A stretch of DNA of 64,000 nt from Mesorhabditis belari (GCA_958450365.1 CAUEEP010000735.1:1803501-1867500); one strand, 5' to 3'; positions 1 to 11,864 are shown, counted from the stretch's first letter. Translations and numbers: made by a program. The notes: generated from the letters alone by a model not told the origin.

Positions 1-159
1 TGTAATGTACTGTACGCAAGGGATTACTGTACTGTAATGTACTGTGCACTAATTTCCCTTGTACGGGTCAGAAATGAGGATCACTTAGCGCTACAGTACC
101 CCAAAAACTCTTCACTTTTGCTACAGTAGTTCGCTTTGAAGCTTAAATGTACTGTACAA

Positions 160-310
160 ATAGAGTTTGATTGGAAAATCCAGTCCAAGAGAATCAGAGC
201 CAACGCTGAGAAAATGTGACATCTGGAATGTGACATATCCGACTCTGGTGTTGTGTCGCCTGTTTTCGGGATGAAAAATCCAACCAAACTCTATTTGGTA
301 TCATTTGACA
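160..310. mobile_element. Foldback MITE fragment (family also at 62 kb)
   Basis: The core GATTGGAAAATCCAGTCCAA to ACTCTATTTGGTATCATTT is the reverse complement of the centre of the two elements at 62.1-62.9 kb, including the TCCGACTCTGGTG centre. Bases 1-60 left of it carry short TGTACTGTA-type repeats and no gene. Confidence 0.6.
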
Positions 311-457
311 ACAAGAAAACATTTCTATTGCACACAAGCAACGACCTTTTATCTCTTTGCTTAAGTTTAAAATCGCGAATCAATAAAAACACTAATTCCA
401 TTGCTCTTTGAATCGCACTTCATCAAAAGTTACTGCTTTTAAAGTGTTATCGACAGT

Positions 458-572
458 TACAGCTACAGCTACAGCTACAGCTACAGCTACAGCTACAGCT
501 ACAGCTACAGCTACAGCTACAGCTACAGCTACAGCTACAGCTACAGCTACAGCTACAGCTACAGCTACAGCT
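458..572 (+). repeat. Hexamer ACAGCT array
   Basis: About 19 perfect units of a self-complementary-rich hexamer. Confidence 0.95.
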
Positions 573-766
573 TAAATTTCTAGTGTTATCTCTACAGTAT
601 TCATAGAATCATTAAAACAATCTACAGTATTTATAGAATAACTTTAGCATAACATTTTAATCATAAACTCATCATTTTTTTGGAATAATGCTTTGCAATT
701 TGCTAAAAGTACGGTAATCTTTCGGTAAAGTGGTTTAAAAAAAACGAATTTCTCGGGAGGAATACA

Positions 767-1185
767 CTCTAGTTATGGCCACCTCTAGTTATGGCCACTC
801 TAGTTATGGCCACCTCTAGTTATAGCCACCTCTAGTTATAGCCACCTCTAGTTATGGCCACCTCTAGTTATGGCCACCTCTAGTTATAGCCACCTCTAGT
901 TATAGCCACCTCTAGTTATAGCCACCTCTAGTTATGGCCACCTCTAGTTATAGCCACCTCTAGTTATGGCCACCTCTAGTTATGGCCACCTCTAGTTATG
1001 GCCACCTCTAGTTATAGCCACCTCTAGTTATGACTACCTCTAGTTATGGCCACCTCTAGTTATGGCCAGCTCTAGTTATGGCCACCTCTAGTTATAGCCA
1101 CCTCTAGTTATAGCCACCTCTAGTTATAGCCACCTCTAGTTATGGCCACCTCTAGTTATAGCCACCTCTAGTTATGGCCACCTCT
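767..1185 (+). repeat. 16-bp array
   Basis: About 26 units of TAGTTATGGCCACCTC with A/G variation at GGCC/AGCC that alternates in patches. Confidence 0.95.
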
Positions 1186-1288
1186 CGACAAATGCACATT
1201 TCTATTCTTCATTATTCTCTCTAGCGTTTACATCGAATATCTTATTAATAGATTTATTATTTCTCATAGTTATCATCTAATAGTTATA

Positions 1289-1900
1289 CAGAATTTATCT
1301 AATATATTGGTACTGTAAGATAAGATAGGGCACAAGAACTCTCTCACTTGAATCGCTGCTCACTTCTTCGCCAGAAGGAGTGCGTTTGCGAGAAACTGTA
1401 GGGGTACTGTGGGCTTACGCTTGGCAATAATGAGACAGAATTTTTATACAGAACTTGTCTAATATAGTGGTACTGTAGATGAGATAGGGCACAAGAACTC
1501 TCTCACTTGAATAGCTGCTCACTTCTGCACCAGAATCTTCTGCATCTTATTAGTAGATCTATTATTTCTCATAGTTATCATCTCATAGTTATCACCTCAT
1601 CGTTATCATCTCATAGTTATACAGAACTTGTCTAATATAGTGATACTGTAGAAACATAAGATAGGGCACAAGTAAGAACTCTCTCACTTGAATCACTTCT
1701 CACTTCTGGACCAGAATCTTCTTTTTTATTATTTTTATTTTTTTTTATTTTTTCCCCCTATATTTAAATTTTTTTTTATTTTTTTTTTAAAAAAGGGGGG
1801 AAACCCCCCCCCCCCCCGCCTCTCCCCCTTAGGAGTGCGTTTACGGGAAACTGTGGACTTACGCTTGGCAACAATGAGACACATCTGTTAATTGGATGTT
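1289..1900 (+). repeat. Three ~160-bp degenerate direct copies
   Basis: Each has TATACAGAACTTGTCTAATA, GATAGGGCACAAGAACTCTC and part of AGTGCGTTTGCGAGAAACTG. The third is split by T-, C- and G-homopolymer runs at 1717-1830 that may include assembly error. Confidence 0.7.
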
Positions 1901-2399
1901 AAAATAATTTCAAGTTCAGCTATCTTGCTAGCTAGTTGTGGCAGTTTTCGAATGGAAAGCGCAACTCGAGTACAAACTTTGATTTCATTTTGGTTACAAG
2001 ACAAGCATGCTAATTAGATATTTGAAACGTTAGATAGATAGTTAGATAGATTTTCTTTTGTTTACGAACCTGACGGACTTTCCTGTCCTCCACTACTCAT
2101 CGTCATCAATGTATCAAAGAAAAAAATGAAATCGAAATTGAAACAGTAGAAAAATATTTCAAAACACCCGTTTTTTTTCTTTCACTTCTCCCGTCTCAAT
2201 GACATCGAATTGATCTGAAAAAAAGAAAAAAAATCAAAAAATATTTTAAAATAAAGTTTCCGGATTGAAAATTGACGAAAATCTGAAAGAATTTTTCAAT
2301 TTGTGGATTCAGAAGGAGGGAAAATAAGGCTGAAAATACAAAAAACGAGAATTGAAGGGGGAAAGGGTTGAAGGATGGACAGAAAACAAATAAAAGATC

Positions 2400-2925
2400 T
2401 GGGAAATGTTTGGAAAATGATTGATTGGATTGGGATTGTGGAAATTGGATATGAATAAGAATATCTTTATGTTTTGGTCTCGGGCCGGCCCAGACCGAGA
2501 TCGGATTGAAGAGTTGGGGCTTGAGTCTAGGCCGGGCCAAGATTGAATTGAAAAGTTGGGTCTTGAGTCCAAACCGGGCCAAGATTGGATTGAAAATGAT
2601 TGATTGGAAAATGATTGATTGGATTGGGATTGTGGAAATTGGATATGAATAAGAATATCTTTATGTTTCGGTCTCGGTCCGGCCCAGACCGAGATCGGAT
2701 TGAAAAGTTGGGGCTTGGGTCTAGGCCGGGCCAAGATTGGATTGAAACGTTGGGGCTTGAGTCCAGACTCGGCCAAGATTGGATTGAAAAGTTGGGGCTT
2801 CGGTTCCAGAGCGGGCCGAGATCGGATTGAAAGGTTGGGCCTTGGGTCCAGACCGGGCCAAGATCGGATTCAAAGGTTGGGCCTTGGGTCCAAGCCGGGC
2901 CAAGATTGGACCGACTGATACGACC
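2400..2925 (+). repeat. ~45-60 bp minisatellite rich in GGGCC
   Basis: Units of TTGGGGCTTGGGTCCAGACC and GGGCCAAGATTGGATTGAAA. A ~90-bp block (2405-2500) is repeated at 2600-2690. 1900-2400 has no feature I can support. Confidence 0.85.
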
Positions 2926-3484
2926 GTACGCACATGTCTAACTTGTAGTACCTCTACAGTACCAATAATTAGCTACAATATCCCTACAACAGCCATAGCT
3001 TTATAGCTTTTTAACTTTTATAGCTCTTTAGTGCTAGAAGTTGATTTAAAAGAAAACAAAAACAAAAAGCTGGAACAGAAAAGAACAGAAAAGCAGAGAT
3101 TGAACCTTGATCATGTGCATTAAATCATGTGCCATCATGATCATGTGCCTTGAAGCATTATCCATTAGACCATTAACAAATGCATTGCATTATCCATGCA
3201 TTATCCATTAGGCCATCAACAAACCTTTTCTGTTCTAGAAAGAAGCCTTTTAAAGCATCCGTTTTGACATTTTCGTTTAAATTTTTGCACGCCTAGAAAG
3301 TCAAATTGGCAAATTTTGATTTCAGATTCGGTTTCCTCGTATCCGTTTCTATAAAAGCTCATCTTTAGTTCGTGCTTTTCTCTAGTTAGAGTCATTATAA
3401 CAATCTACATTTTTTATAATGCATATATGACACTTAAAACTATCAAAAAACGATAAGGAAATCTAGTTAAACAATAAGTAAAAG

Positions 3485-3555
3485 CTACAGCACTGGACAA
3501 TGAAATATCATTGGAAAAACGATCGTCACTTTCGCGCGTCTGTAATTCCCTTGTA
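3485..3555. mobile_element. Half copy of the CAGCACTGGACAATG MITE
   Basis: Only the left arm is present, ending at ATTCCCTTGT, where a 20-bp minisatellite begins soon after. Confidence 0.65.
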
Positions 3556-3574
3556 ATATCAGTAATAGATCTAG

Positions 3575-3805
3575 AAATTGAGCCTAGAAATTGAGCTTAG
3601 AAATCGAGCTTAGAAGTCGAGTAATAGATCTAGAAGTCGAGTAATAGATCTAGAAGTCGAGTAATAGATCTAGAAGTCGAGTAATAGATCTAGAAGTCGA
3701 GTAATAGATCTAGAAGTCGAGTAATAGATCTAGAAGTCGAGTAATAGATCTAGAAGTCGAGTAATAGATCTAGAAGTCGAGTAATAGATCTAGAAGTCGA
3801 GTAAT
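3575..3805 (+). repeat. 20-bp array
   Basis: About ten units of AGATCTAGAAGTCGAGTAAT, bounded by two MITE copies. Confidence 0.92.
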
Positions 3806-3923
3806 ACTTTTCAAGCTCTGATCACTTATCTGACTACGTTAAACAATCCATTCGCACAGTTAAATGAGCTTTATCGATTGAACGAGTTTCTCGAGTTAAT
3901 CAAAGCCAAACTTGCCTAATATA

Positions 3924-4154
3924 CAGCACTGGACAATGAAATATGATATTTGAAAAACGATCGTCACTTTCGCGCGTCTGTAACTCCCTTATCTTTGAGT
4001 TTAAACTATTAGTGTTATACATTTTCTGAAAGCTCTTTTCAAGGGCTACACAATGGTAATATTAATATTTAGAAATACGGTAAAGACAAGGGAGTTATAG
4101 ACGCGCGAAAGTGACGATCTTTTTTCAAATATCATATTTCATTGTCCAGTAGTG
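3924..4154. mobile_element. Palindromic MITE with ~70-bp terminal repeats
   Basis: CAGCACTGGACAATGAAATA at the left mirrors TATTTCATTGTCCAGTAGTG at the right, and GATCGTCACTTTCGCGCGTC is also mirrored. TA lies outside both ends (3922-3923, 4155-4156), as for Tc1/mariner-class elements. A lone half copy is at 3485-3555. Confidence 0.85.
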
Positions 4155-4900
4155 TAGATGCATTTGTTTTCAATGAAAAACAGAAAAATTTAAGAATTTA
4201 ATGAGTCAGAAGATTAAAAGGATTTGAAATAAAATAAATAATTGAGAAAAATTTGTTTATTTGGGAATTCTGATTGTAGTTACAATGAGAAAACAAAGAA
4301 AAATGATCAAAAGTTCAAATAAAAGTAACAGTTTTTTTTAATGAAACGTTTTGGAGATGAAAAATTGCCCTTAAGGCATATTTATTCGGGTTTTTAGACC
4401 AGAAATTATGTGAAATAATTGAAGAATTGCTGATAGCAATGCTGAGAAAAGGGAATTGGTGTTGTTGCATAAGTTTCTGCAATCAATTTAGAAATCAGTG
4501 GATAAGAAAATGACTTAAAAAACACTAAAGTCTCCTTTTTGTGTTAAGAAACGATGTTTTCTATTTTGTGAGAGAGATTTTGAGCTAAATTTTTAAGATC
4601 TGATTAGTCAAAGTTTTTTGGGAGAAACCACAAGCCAGGCAAGGCTTGAATCTAGATCTGACTAATGCTAGCCTGGCCAAAAATGAGCCTAGATTCTAGT
4701 CTGACAGATTTCCTCTTCTATTTCAATAGATTTACAGACTCTAATTGTTTTAAAGACAATTTTCTCGAGCTAAGCTTGGCTTTTTTGGTTTTGCGGAAAG
4801 AATTTCAGAATCTACAAATGTTAACTAAAATAAAATCCTCTTTTCGATCTTTTCTTTGTTAATTTTCTTAATTTATTGAAATCGAAGAGGAAATGAAATA

Positions 4901-5074
4901 CAGTCGAACCTCTCTATAACGAACCTCGATATAACGTAAACCTCTCTATAACGTAAGCCGTGACCGGTCCCGACCGACGTTAAGCTATATAAAACGGCAC
5001 TCTATATAACGTAAACCTCGATATAACGTAAGCTATAGCCGTCCCGTGAGTTACGTTATAGAGAGGTTCGACTG
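4901..5074. mobile_element. 174-bp MITE with pogo/Tc1-like ends
   Basis: Ends CAGTCGAACCTCTCTATAAC and the exact reverse complement, with TA on both sides. Internal copies of CTCTATATAACGTAAACCTC give a partly repeated interior. No coding capacity. Confidence 0.85.
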
Positions 5075-5133
5075 TATAATAAACAAAATATATTCGTATT
5101 AGTTTCATAGAATCAAAAAGCTAGAAAGAATTG

Positions 5134-5690
5134 CTGGCGGAGGACTCGAACCTGAGCGAGAAATGGATCGATCGCTTTGGAAACAACCAACTTATCCACT
5201 AGGCCACCCCCTCTCCTCGGCAAGGGACGAGAAAAGCCTTTTAAGCTTATTAGTTTCGTTAAAATCAAAAGTTGGCCAAATTGCACGGCGAGGAACCGAA
5301 CCCGAGCAAGAAATGGATCGATCGCTTTGGAAACAAACAACTTATCCACTAGGCCACCAGCTCTCCTCGGCAATGGACCGGAAAAGCCTTTTAAGCTTAT
5401 TAGTTTCCTTAAAATCAAAAGTTGGCCAAATTGCAAGGCGAGGACTTGAACCTGAGCAAGAAATGAGTCAACCGTTTTGGAAACAATCATCGTATCCACT
5501 AGGCCACTAGCTCTCCCCGGCAAGGGACGAGAAAAGCCTTTTAATCTTATTAGTTTCGTTAAAACCAAAAGGTGGAAAAATTGCACGGCGAGGAGCTGAA
5601 CCCGAGCAAGAAATGGATCGTTTTGGAAACAAACAACTTATCCACCAGGCCACCAGCTTCCCTGGGCAAGGGACGAGAAAAGCCTTTTAA
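5134..5690 (-). repeat. Four tandem tRNA-like units, ~150-bp period
   Basis: Minus-strand units with A box TGGCCTAGTGGATAAG and B box AGGTTCGAGTCCT start near 5215, 5365, 5515 and 5665. Between them is a shared spacer with AAAGGCTTTTC and TTAACGAAACTAATAAGC. Each carries a leucine/serine-like long variable arm but altered stems. The whole unit, not just the tRNA part, is duplicated. Confidence 0.75.
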
Positions 5691-5809
5691 GCGAGATGTT
5701 CTATGCTTAATATTAAGTATAAAGCAGTTAATTTTTGCAGCCTTTTGATCAGCTTATTCGGCTCTATAACTTCACCTTGGGTATCTGGCGATTGGCGGTT
5801 GACGAACTA

Positions 5810-6074
5810 CCGTAAATACTGTAATAGTACCCCACCCCCATAATGACGGCGCGAAGTGTTGCGTAGTCTAGCTTTGAACGAGTTTTTCTCGACACTGGTT
5901 TATGCTACAATGCGCGCTTAAGTATCAAATAATAGCCCTAAATTTCAGCTATTTTTTGATACCAAAGACGCATTTTTTGAAAGTACGGGCGCTTTGAAAA
6001 AAATGAAATACTAAAAAATGTTTGCGACTACGCGACTGTACGAGGGGGGTGGGGTACTATTGCAGTATTTACGG
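5810..6074. mobile_element. 265-bp MITE with CCGTAAATACTG ends
   Basis: The left end CCGTAAATACTGTAATAGTA pairs with TACTATTGCAGTATTTACGG at the right, flanked by TA. GGGGTGGGG/CCCCACCCC extends the arms, and the interior has GACTACGCGACTGTACG. A related copy is at 24438-24680. Confidence 0.8.
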
Positions 6075-6536
6075 TAGGCTCTTCCCTTGTCAGAGGGAAG
6101 AACCTAGTTCCCTCTGACAGAGGGAAGAACCTAGTTCACCTAAAAAGTCAAGTTTTATATTCCTTAAACACAAATAAAACCAAAGCCCAATCCACGTCAT
6201 TTCACTATTTACATAAACTTAAAAAAAATCGAATACTGATTTCTTTGGGGGTTTTCCCCAAGAAAACATCTCTATTGTGGGAATTTTCGTTTGAAGATAC
6301 GCACACACAAAAATCTCATCGAGTGATTCATCGAATAAAAGCAAAATGCTTACAAATACAAAAATGCTTTCGATTTCGATTAGCGAGTGACCGGAAGAAG
6401 AAAAGATTAGAGTGCAAAAAAAGGTTAGTTTTGAGAAAAATTCTTAAACTAAGAATTTTTGGTGGATATTGCTTTCGAAATTGAAATTGATTTACATTTA
6501 CAATACTACAAAGAGCATACGGTAAATACTGTAATA

Positions 6537-7033
6537 TTAGGTTGACAAGTTATAAACGATCGTTTTTGGGTAATGCACATCGGCGCGAAATAAGGCAAAA
6601 ATGTGTTTTCTATCGGATTTTTCTGGGAGTACCTTTTTTAGATGCGGAAAATTGTGCTGATTCCGAAGCTGAAGGAGTTTTTCAAATCCCTCTGACAGAA
6701 AATCCTTTTTTAATTTAGTTTTAGCGGTTTTTTGGTCATTTTGTATGGGAAATTTTGTGGTACCCTGCAGTTTGGAGCTCGTAACTCGACAACGAGGGTC
6801 TAGAACCAAAAACGAAGGGATAAATTTTATTCTAGAGACTCTTATGAACATTTTGATGCAAAAATCATCAAATTTGCTCAACTCTACAAAAAGTTATAAC
6901 ATTTTTTAAAGAAATTTTGCTAAAATACACTAAAAACATAAGGGGAAACCGTGACCGAGTGGTCTAAGGCGTGTTTTTAACACATTATAATGTGTTTTCT
7001 GAATGGTAATGTGTTTATAACTTGCCAACCTAA
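6537..7033. mobile_element. 497-bp TA-flanked element with TTAGGTTG ends
   Basis: TTAGGTTGACAAGTTATAAA on the left and its complement (one mismatch) on the right, with TA at 6535-6536 and 7034-7035. The interior has a minus-strand ORF without family resemblance. Near the right end lies a tRNA A-box-like GTGACCGAGTGGTCTAAGGC, whose matching B box lies outside the element in the array at 7034-7305. Confidence 0.72.
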
Positions 7034-7305
7034 TATCTTAGTCTAGAGGTGACGGGTTCAAATCTGGGTTCAAAGCCAAGTTATTAGTATCTTAGTCTAG
7101 AGGTGACGGGATCAAATCCGGGTTCAAAGCCAAGTTATTAATATCTTAGTCTAGAGGTGACGAGTTCAAATCTGGGTTCAAAGCCAAGTTATTAATATCT
7201 TAGTCTAGAGGTGACCGGTTCAAATCTGGGTTCAAAGCCAAGTTATTAATATCTTAGTCTAGAGGTGACGAGTTCAAATCCGGGTTCAAAGCCAAGTTAT
7301 TAGTT
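6951..7305 (+). repeat. tRNA-like unit with five tandem B-box copies
   Basis: A-box motif at 6951-6971, then five copies (period ~54 bp, from 7034) of TCTAGAGGTGACGAGTTCAA...GGGTTCAAAGCCAAG. Each copy contains a B-box-like GGTTCAAATC. The A box occurs once. Confidence 0.7.
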
Positions 7306-7309
7306 TTTT

Positions 7310-8090
7310 TCCATTAAGTCAAAGTCATCTAAACTTTCTGTTTTTCTGTTTGCGACTTTTGATTTCTGAATTCTTTGAGTTTTTTTGAGAGTTATGTTCA
7401 AGGGAATTTCCAAAAAAGAGAACCCAAAAAGGTGGCTGTAAAAATCGATGTTTTCGGGGGAAAATGATAAGAGATTGGAATGGGGAAAAAGGGGAAAAAA
7501 GGCGGAAAAAAAAGTGGAGTATGAATAGCGATTTGAGAGATGAAAAAAAAAGAGATACTAGTTGACAAAAAAGGGGAAATTTGAGTGCAGATTTGCACCA
7601 GATTTATCGTTGTTTACAGAGATGGATTCTTTATAGATAAGCCCGGGGAAATTGAATTGCGATTCACGATTGTAAACACACGATTTCTGGTGCACTAGAT
7701 CAGGCAGAAAGTAGAGAATTTTGTAGGTTAAAAGGAGTGCGTTTGTGAGCACAAAGTGAGCACAAAGTACACCAGTATTTACTGAAGATTAGCGATTTGA
7801 AGAAAGGAGACAAAAAAATCGACCAAATAGCTGTTTTTGGAGCTAAAGTTTGCTTCTCAAATTCAAACAAAAATGCTTTCCAAACTGTTTTGATTTAAAA
7901 AAAGACAGTACTTAAAAAAACAATACAGAATAACTCAAGAATTTCTCTATAGAATTGCCTGAAATATTAGTTTGTTCGGATCTAAACAAGCGTTGCTAAA
8001 CTTATCGTTGTGTGGGAAGCTTTTAAAACATTTCTTTCTGTATTTAAAAGTACGTTATCTTGCGCATATTTGGAATCTTTTTGGAAGCTT
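7310..8090. other. Intergenic, no supported gene
   Basis: Purine-rich 7390-7560, then TGAGCACAAAG repeats at 7745-7770. Short ORFs on the minus strand have no family resemblance. Confidence 0.5.
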
Positions 8091-8094
8091 TCAA

Positions 8095-8640
8095 AAATCC
8101 CTTAACCTTTCAAAAGTCACTTAAACTTTCAAAAGACACTTAACCTTTGAAAAGTCCCTTAACCTTTGAAAAGTCTCTTAAGCTTTCAAAAGCCACTTAA
8201 ACTTTTAAAAGTCTCTTAAGCTTTCAAAAGCCACTTATACTTTTAAAAGTTATCTAAACTTTCAAAAGCCACTTAAACTTTTAAAAGTCCCTTAAGCTTC
8301 CAAAAGCCACTTAAACTTTCAAAAGTCATTTAAACTTTGAAAAGCCACTTAACCTTTCAAAAGACACTTAAACTTTTAAAAGTTATCTAAACCATGTAAA
8401 GAGTTGGCAAGTTGAAGTTTAGTTTTGTGCTTAAAACGATCAAAACCTGGGGTTTAGTCACTTAAGCTTTCAAAAGTCATTTAAACTTTGAAAAGCCACT
8501 TAACCTTTGAAAAGTCCCTTAAGCTTTCAAAAGTCACTTATACTTTTAAAAGTTATCTAAACCATGTAAAGAGTTGGCAAGTTGAAGTTTAGTTTTGTGC
8601 TTAAAACGATCAAAACCTGGGGTTTATCTTTGAATAAAGG
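8095..8640 (+). repeat. ~20-bp degenerate array with a duplicated 70-bp block
   Basis: CTTAAACTTTCAAAAGTCAC-type units. TAAAGAGTTGGCAAGTTGAA to CAAAACCTGGGGTTTA appears at about 8395 and again at 8568. Confidence 0.85.
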
Positions 8641-9150
8641 ATGAGTCAGGAAATGAACCAAAAATGAAAAAAAAGGGAAAACCTCGTCGAGAAATTAATT
8701 AGCGAGAATGGGTGGAAAAGAAAAAGAAAGAAAAAGAGGAAATGGCAAAAAATAGCTTTATATAAAGGGGTGTAAAATATCAAAAAAGGTGTTTTCTTTA
8801 GAAGGGAGAAAATGGGGGGAAAAAGAGGGGAAAAGGAGAAGAAAAGGGGGAAAAGGGCAGCCATTTTTCTATCTTTATGTCATCTCTCTTTTTCTTGTTC
8901 TCTCGTCGATCGAAGCCCGCCGAGGGCCTCAAAGTCGGGAGAATTTCGGAGAAAGATTATGGAAATTTGAGAGATTTAGAGGAAATGAGATCGAGAATCC
9001 TGTAGAGAATATGAGATTTTGAGAGAATCGAGGAAGGTATAAAGATTTTGAGTCTTTTGCGGTCGACTACGATAGATGGGATTGGGTTTAGAGAGGACAA
9101 TTGTTCAAAAATTGTTCTATATTGTTCAAAAATTGTTCTATATTCTTCTA

Positions 9151-10041
9151 TTAGGTTGTCCGGAAATAAATGAGCGTTTTTAAGTTGAATATTTAAAGTA
9201 CCATAACTTGATCCAAACAAAACTTTATTAATCGAAATAAGAACCATTGCAATTAACACATTCTTGCCAACGAGAAACAAGTTTATTTATGCCGGTAGCA
9301 TAGATGGTGCAAATTTGGCTTTGGAAAGTGTTGTGGAGCCTCTCCGGCGTCCAACCACTGAGCGGAACGTCACCAGTTGTCGTAGAGGATCCACTTTCAT
9401 CGCACGTTACGATCCGGTCGAGAAATGAGTCGTTTTTGTTGCGCTGAAGAAGAGCAGACGACACCTCAAAACGACAATTTTTTTGATTCTCGTTCAATTC
9501 GTGCGGCACCCATTTATCGAGCTTTTTTGACCTTCCAATCCGTTTCGGGTGGCCGGAAATCATCGTCTTGGCCACGCCAAGCTCCTCCGCAAGCTTTCGA
9601 ATAGTCGTACGTGGATTTGCTTCCACCAGGGTCTTCATTTCGTCGTCATCGAGTTCAAGAGGACGGCCAAGGCCTTCCTTATCTTCGAGATCCAAATCAT
9701 CACCTCGGAATTTTCGGAACCAAGTTCGCACTGTTGACTCGCCGACACTGCCTTGGCCCCAAACTTCGTTAATGTTACGAGCCGCTTCAGCTGCATCGTG
9801 ACCGAGTTTGAACTCATAAAAGAAAATCTGGCGAAAGTTAGTTTCGGACATCTAAAACGGCGAAGCTTAAAATTCGCAAAAAATTTTATTTTCAGCAAAA
9901 TTTAAAAGCATCGTTAAAGAGAGTGCGAACTCAGCTTTCTAATGGTATATAACATTACAAGGTACAGAGCATACTTTATTGAGAAAAATGTACCCAAATA
10001 ATAAACAATACAAAACGCTCATTTATTTCCGGACAACCTAA
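9151..10041 (-). mobile_element. Internally deleted mariner transposon
   Basis: Terminal inverted repeats begin TTAGGTTGTCCGGAAATAAA and match over about 30 bp at both ends. TA lies outside each end (9149-9150, 10042-10043), the mariner target duplication. The total of 891 bp is shorter than the usual ~1.3 kb. It lies within a minisatellite of ATTGTTCTAT type, part of which continues on both sides. Confidence 0.92.
9228..9851 (-). pseudogene. Mariner transposase, deleted in the catalytic region
   Basis: A 207-residue ORF starts MSETNFRQIFFYEFKLG and includes the helix-turn-helix DNA-binding part (AARNINEVWGQGSVGESTVR, then RTTIRKLAEELGV). The first catalytic aspartate is visible in VTCDES. 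The sequence then jumps to the C-terminal region (SRWQECVNCNGSYFD). The segment that should hold the second and third catalytic aspartates is missing, which explains the short element. It cannot be active by itself but could bind ends or be mobilised by a full copy. Confidence 0.85.
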
Positions 10042-10115
10042 TAGATTGTTCTAGATTGTTCAAAAATTGTTCTATATTGTTCTATATTGTTCAAAAACAA
10101 CAACAATTGCTCACT
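10040..10115 (+). repeat. ATTGTTCTAT array, right of mariner
   Basis: Continues the array at 9095-9150 that was split by the mariner insertion; leads into the SDR fragment. Confidence 0.8.
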
Positions 10116-10130
10116 TTCAATTGGAATTCA

Positions 10131-10517
10131 TTCAAAACAAGTGTTAGATTGGCCCTTGTAACTGGTGCTTTGAGGGGGATCGGGAGAGTGATCGCCTTGC
10201 AGCTTGGACAGGTTAGATATTTAATGCATAGACGAATGCTATAGCTGAGCTGGAATTAGTCGGAACTAGGTACGAATTGGTAGCAAGAAGAGATACATAA
10301 ATAGACACTGGGATCCTTATCAACCAGTAGCAAAAACTGTTTCAGGATAAAAGTAGCCTAAAGGGACATTGAAGTAAAGCTAAAACTAAAGATTTCCACC
10401 TAAAAATGATAAAATAAAGTATTTTTAAGCATATCAGCTTCTTTACCGATCTCTTTCCAGGCTGGAGCCACCGTGTATGTGACAGGACGTCAGCCAAAAG
10501 AGAGCGATGCGATTTGA
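10131..10517 (+). pseudogene. Short-chain dehydrogenase fragment (Rossmann N-terminus)
   Basis: Two exon-like segments, 10131-10211 and 10461-10517, are joined by a GT-AG intron of 249 nt in phase 0. They read LALVTGALRGIGRVIALQLG, then AGATVYVTGR. This is the TGxxxGIG NAD(P)-binding motif and following strand of the SDR family, closest in feel to DHRS1-type enzymes. There is no initiator Met in the usual place just before the first strand; the upstream frame runs into the ATTGTTCTAT minisatellite. The second exon ends in TGA after SDAI, long before the catalytic YxxxK. The fragment sits beside a mariner copy and between two copies of a minisatellite block, consistent with a gene broken by duplication or insertion. 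Confidence 0.75.
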
Positions 10518-10689
10518 TAATGTATTTCAATATATTTCAAACCAAGTATCTAAGTTTTCTATAAAATCTAGTAAGTAAGGGTAGCAGATTCCATTTTTGG
10601 GAATTAACCAGTAGCTGGGGATGCTTTTAAGTAGTTAAGACGATTCTGGGCGAAAAATTTCTATAAGAATTACTTGGGTGAGAATTTCT

Positions 10690-10975
10690 AGAAGATTTTG
10701 AGTCTTTTGCGGTCGACTACGATAAATGGGATGGAGTTTAGAGGTGAAAATTGTTCAAGAATTGTTCTATATTGTTCAAAATTGTTCAAAAATTGTTCTA
10801 TATTGTTCTATATTGTTCTATATTGTTCTATATTGTTCAAAATAGTTCTATATTGTTCTATATTGTTCTATATTGTTCTATATTGTTCAAAATCGTTCTA
10901 TATTGTTCTATATTGTTCTATATTGTTCTATATTGTTCAAAAACAATATCAATTGCTCACTTTCAATTGAAATTG
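10690..10975 (+). repeat. Duplicate of the minisatellite block
   Basis: AGATTTTGAGTCTTTTGCGG and the ATTGTTCTAT array repeat the block at 9040-9150 plus 10040-10115, without the mariner. The array ends with AATTGCTCACTTTCAATTG as in copy 1, so duplication preceded or lost the mariner. Confidence 0.85.
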
Positions 10976-11114
10976 GGTGAATTTTTAGGCTAAATTTCAT
11001 TTAGTTTAAGCGAAATTTGATTCTAAATCTAACTTTTCGCTATTTTTTTATGGAAAAATCGGCTTGGAATGGATTGTTTTTAAGAAAAATCAAAGAAATT
11101 CTAGAGATTGATTT

Positions 11115-11315
11115 CTCAAAGATCTCAGGAAGCTCACAAGGATCTCAGAAAGCTCACAAAGATAACAAGAAGCTCAAAAAGATCACAGGAAGCTCACAAA
11201 GATCATAGGAAACTTACAAAGATCTCAGTAAACTCACAAAGATCTCAGGAAGCTCACAAGGATCTCAGGAAACTTACAAAGATCTCAGAAAGCTCACAAA
11301 GATCTCAAAAAATAA
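11115..11315 (+). repeat. ~19-bp array
   Basis: About ten units of AGCTCACAAAGATCTCAGGA. Confidence 0.9.
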
Positions 11316-11518
11316 AAACTATAAAGTGAAGTGTAAAGTGAAAATGTTATTGATGATATTGTCTATTTGTATTCTAGACTAGCAATTATTCAAGACGAAT
11401 TTGAAAAAAAGAAACTTTTTACGATAAATTTATGATATAATAAGATATGGATAGCAGGACTATGATCATTCTTTTATAAACTTTCTTGACTTTAGCAGCC
11501 TCCTGAGCGCTAGACTTA

Positions 11519-11735
11519 CCGTATTTTCTCTAATAGTAGTGCACCCTGAGCGTCACTTAAACTCCTCGAAATCTCGAGAACCGCTTATCAGAACCTATCG
11601 ATGTGGGGTCGGAAAATGTAGCTGACGTTGAGATCTTGTGGGGGATTAGGGTGTTGAGCTTCTGTGAAGCTTTGGAAGCCGTAAAATAGTCACCAACTCG
11701 ACTGAGCTGGGGCACTACTATTAGAGAAAATACGG
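11519..11735. mobile_element. 217-bp MITE with CCGTATTTTCTCTAATAG ends
   Basis: CCGTATTTTCTCTAATAGTA and its reverse complement bound the element. A one-sided relative (TCATAGTAGTGCACC) sits at 60475-60510. It is nested in a larger foldback whose outer arms are 11475-11505 and 12228-12267 (TTATAAACTTTCTTGACT and complement). Confidence 0.78.
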
Positions 11736-11864
11736 CAATTCAATCAAATCTTTTTCAGTAGCTCAGCTAGCTAGCTAGCCAGCTCAATAACATCCTGCCA
11801 CTTATCCGGCAACAAATAGATTCCGCGGCGGTAAAACTCACGTGGCTTTGAATCGAAAAACTGA

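Noticed and set aside
1717..1830. Homopolymer-rich block as a biological feature
   Set aside because: Runs of T, G and C this long may be sequencing or assembly error; no structure beyond low complexity.
6537..6881. 114-codon minus ORF as a transposase
   Set aside because: No catalytic or DNA-binding motif could be recognised, and the element is too short for an autonomous Tc1/mariner.
10325..10335. CTGTTTCA motifs (also near 30886, 37909, 53263) as piRNA-type promoters
   Set aside because: The count is only slightly above chance for an AT-rich 64-kb window and no consistent downstream start was seen.
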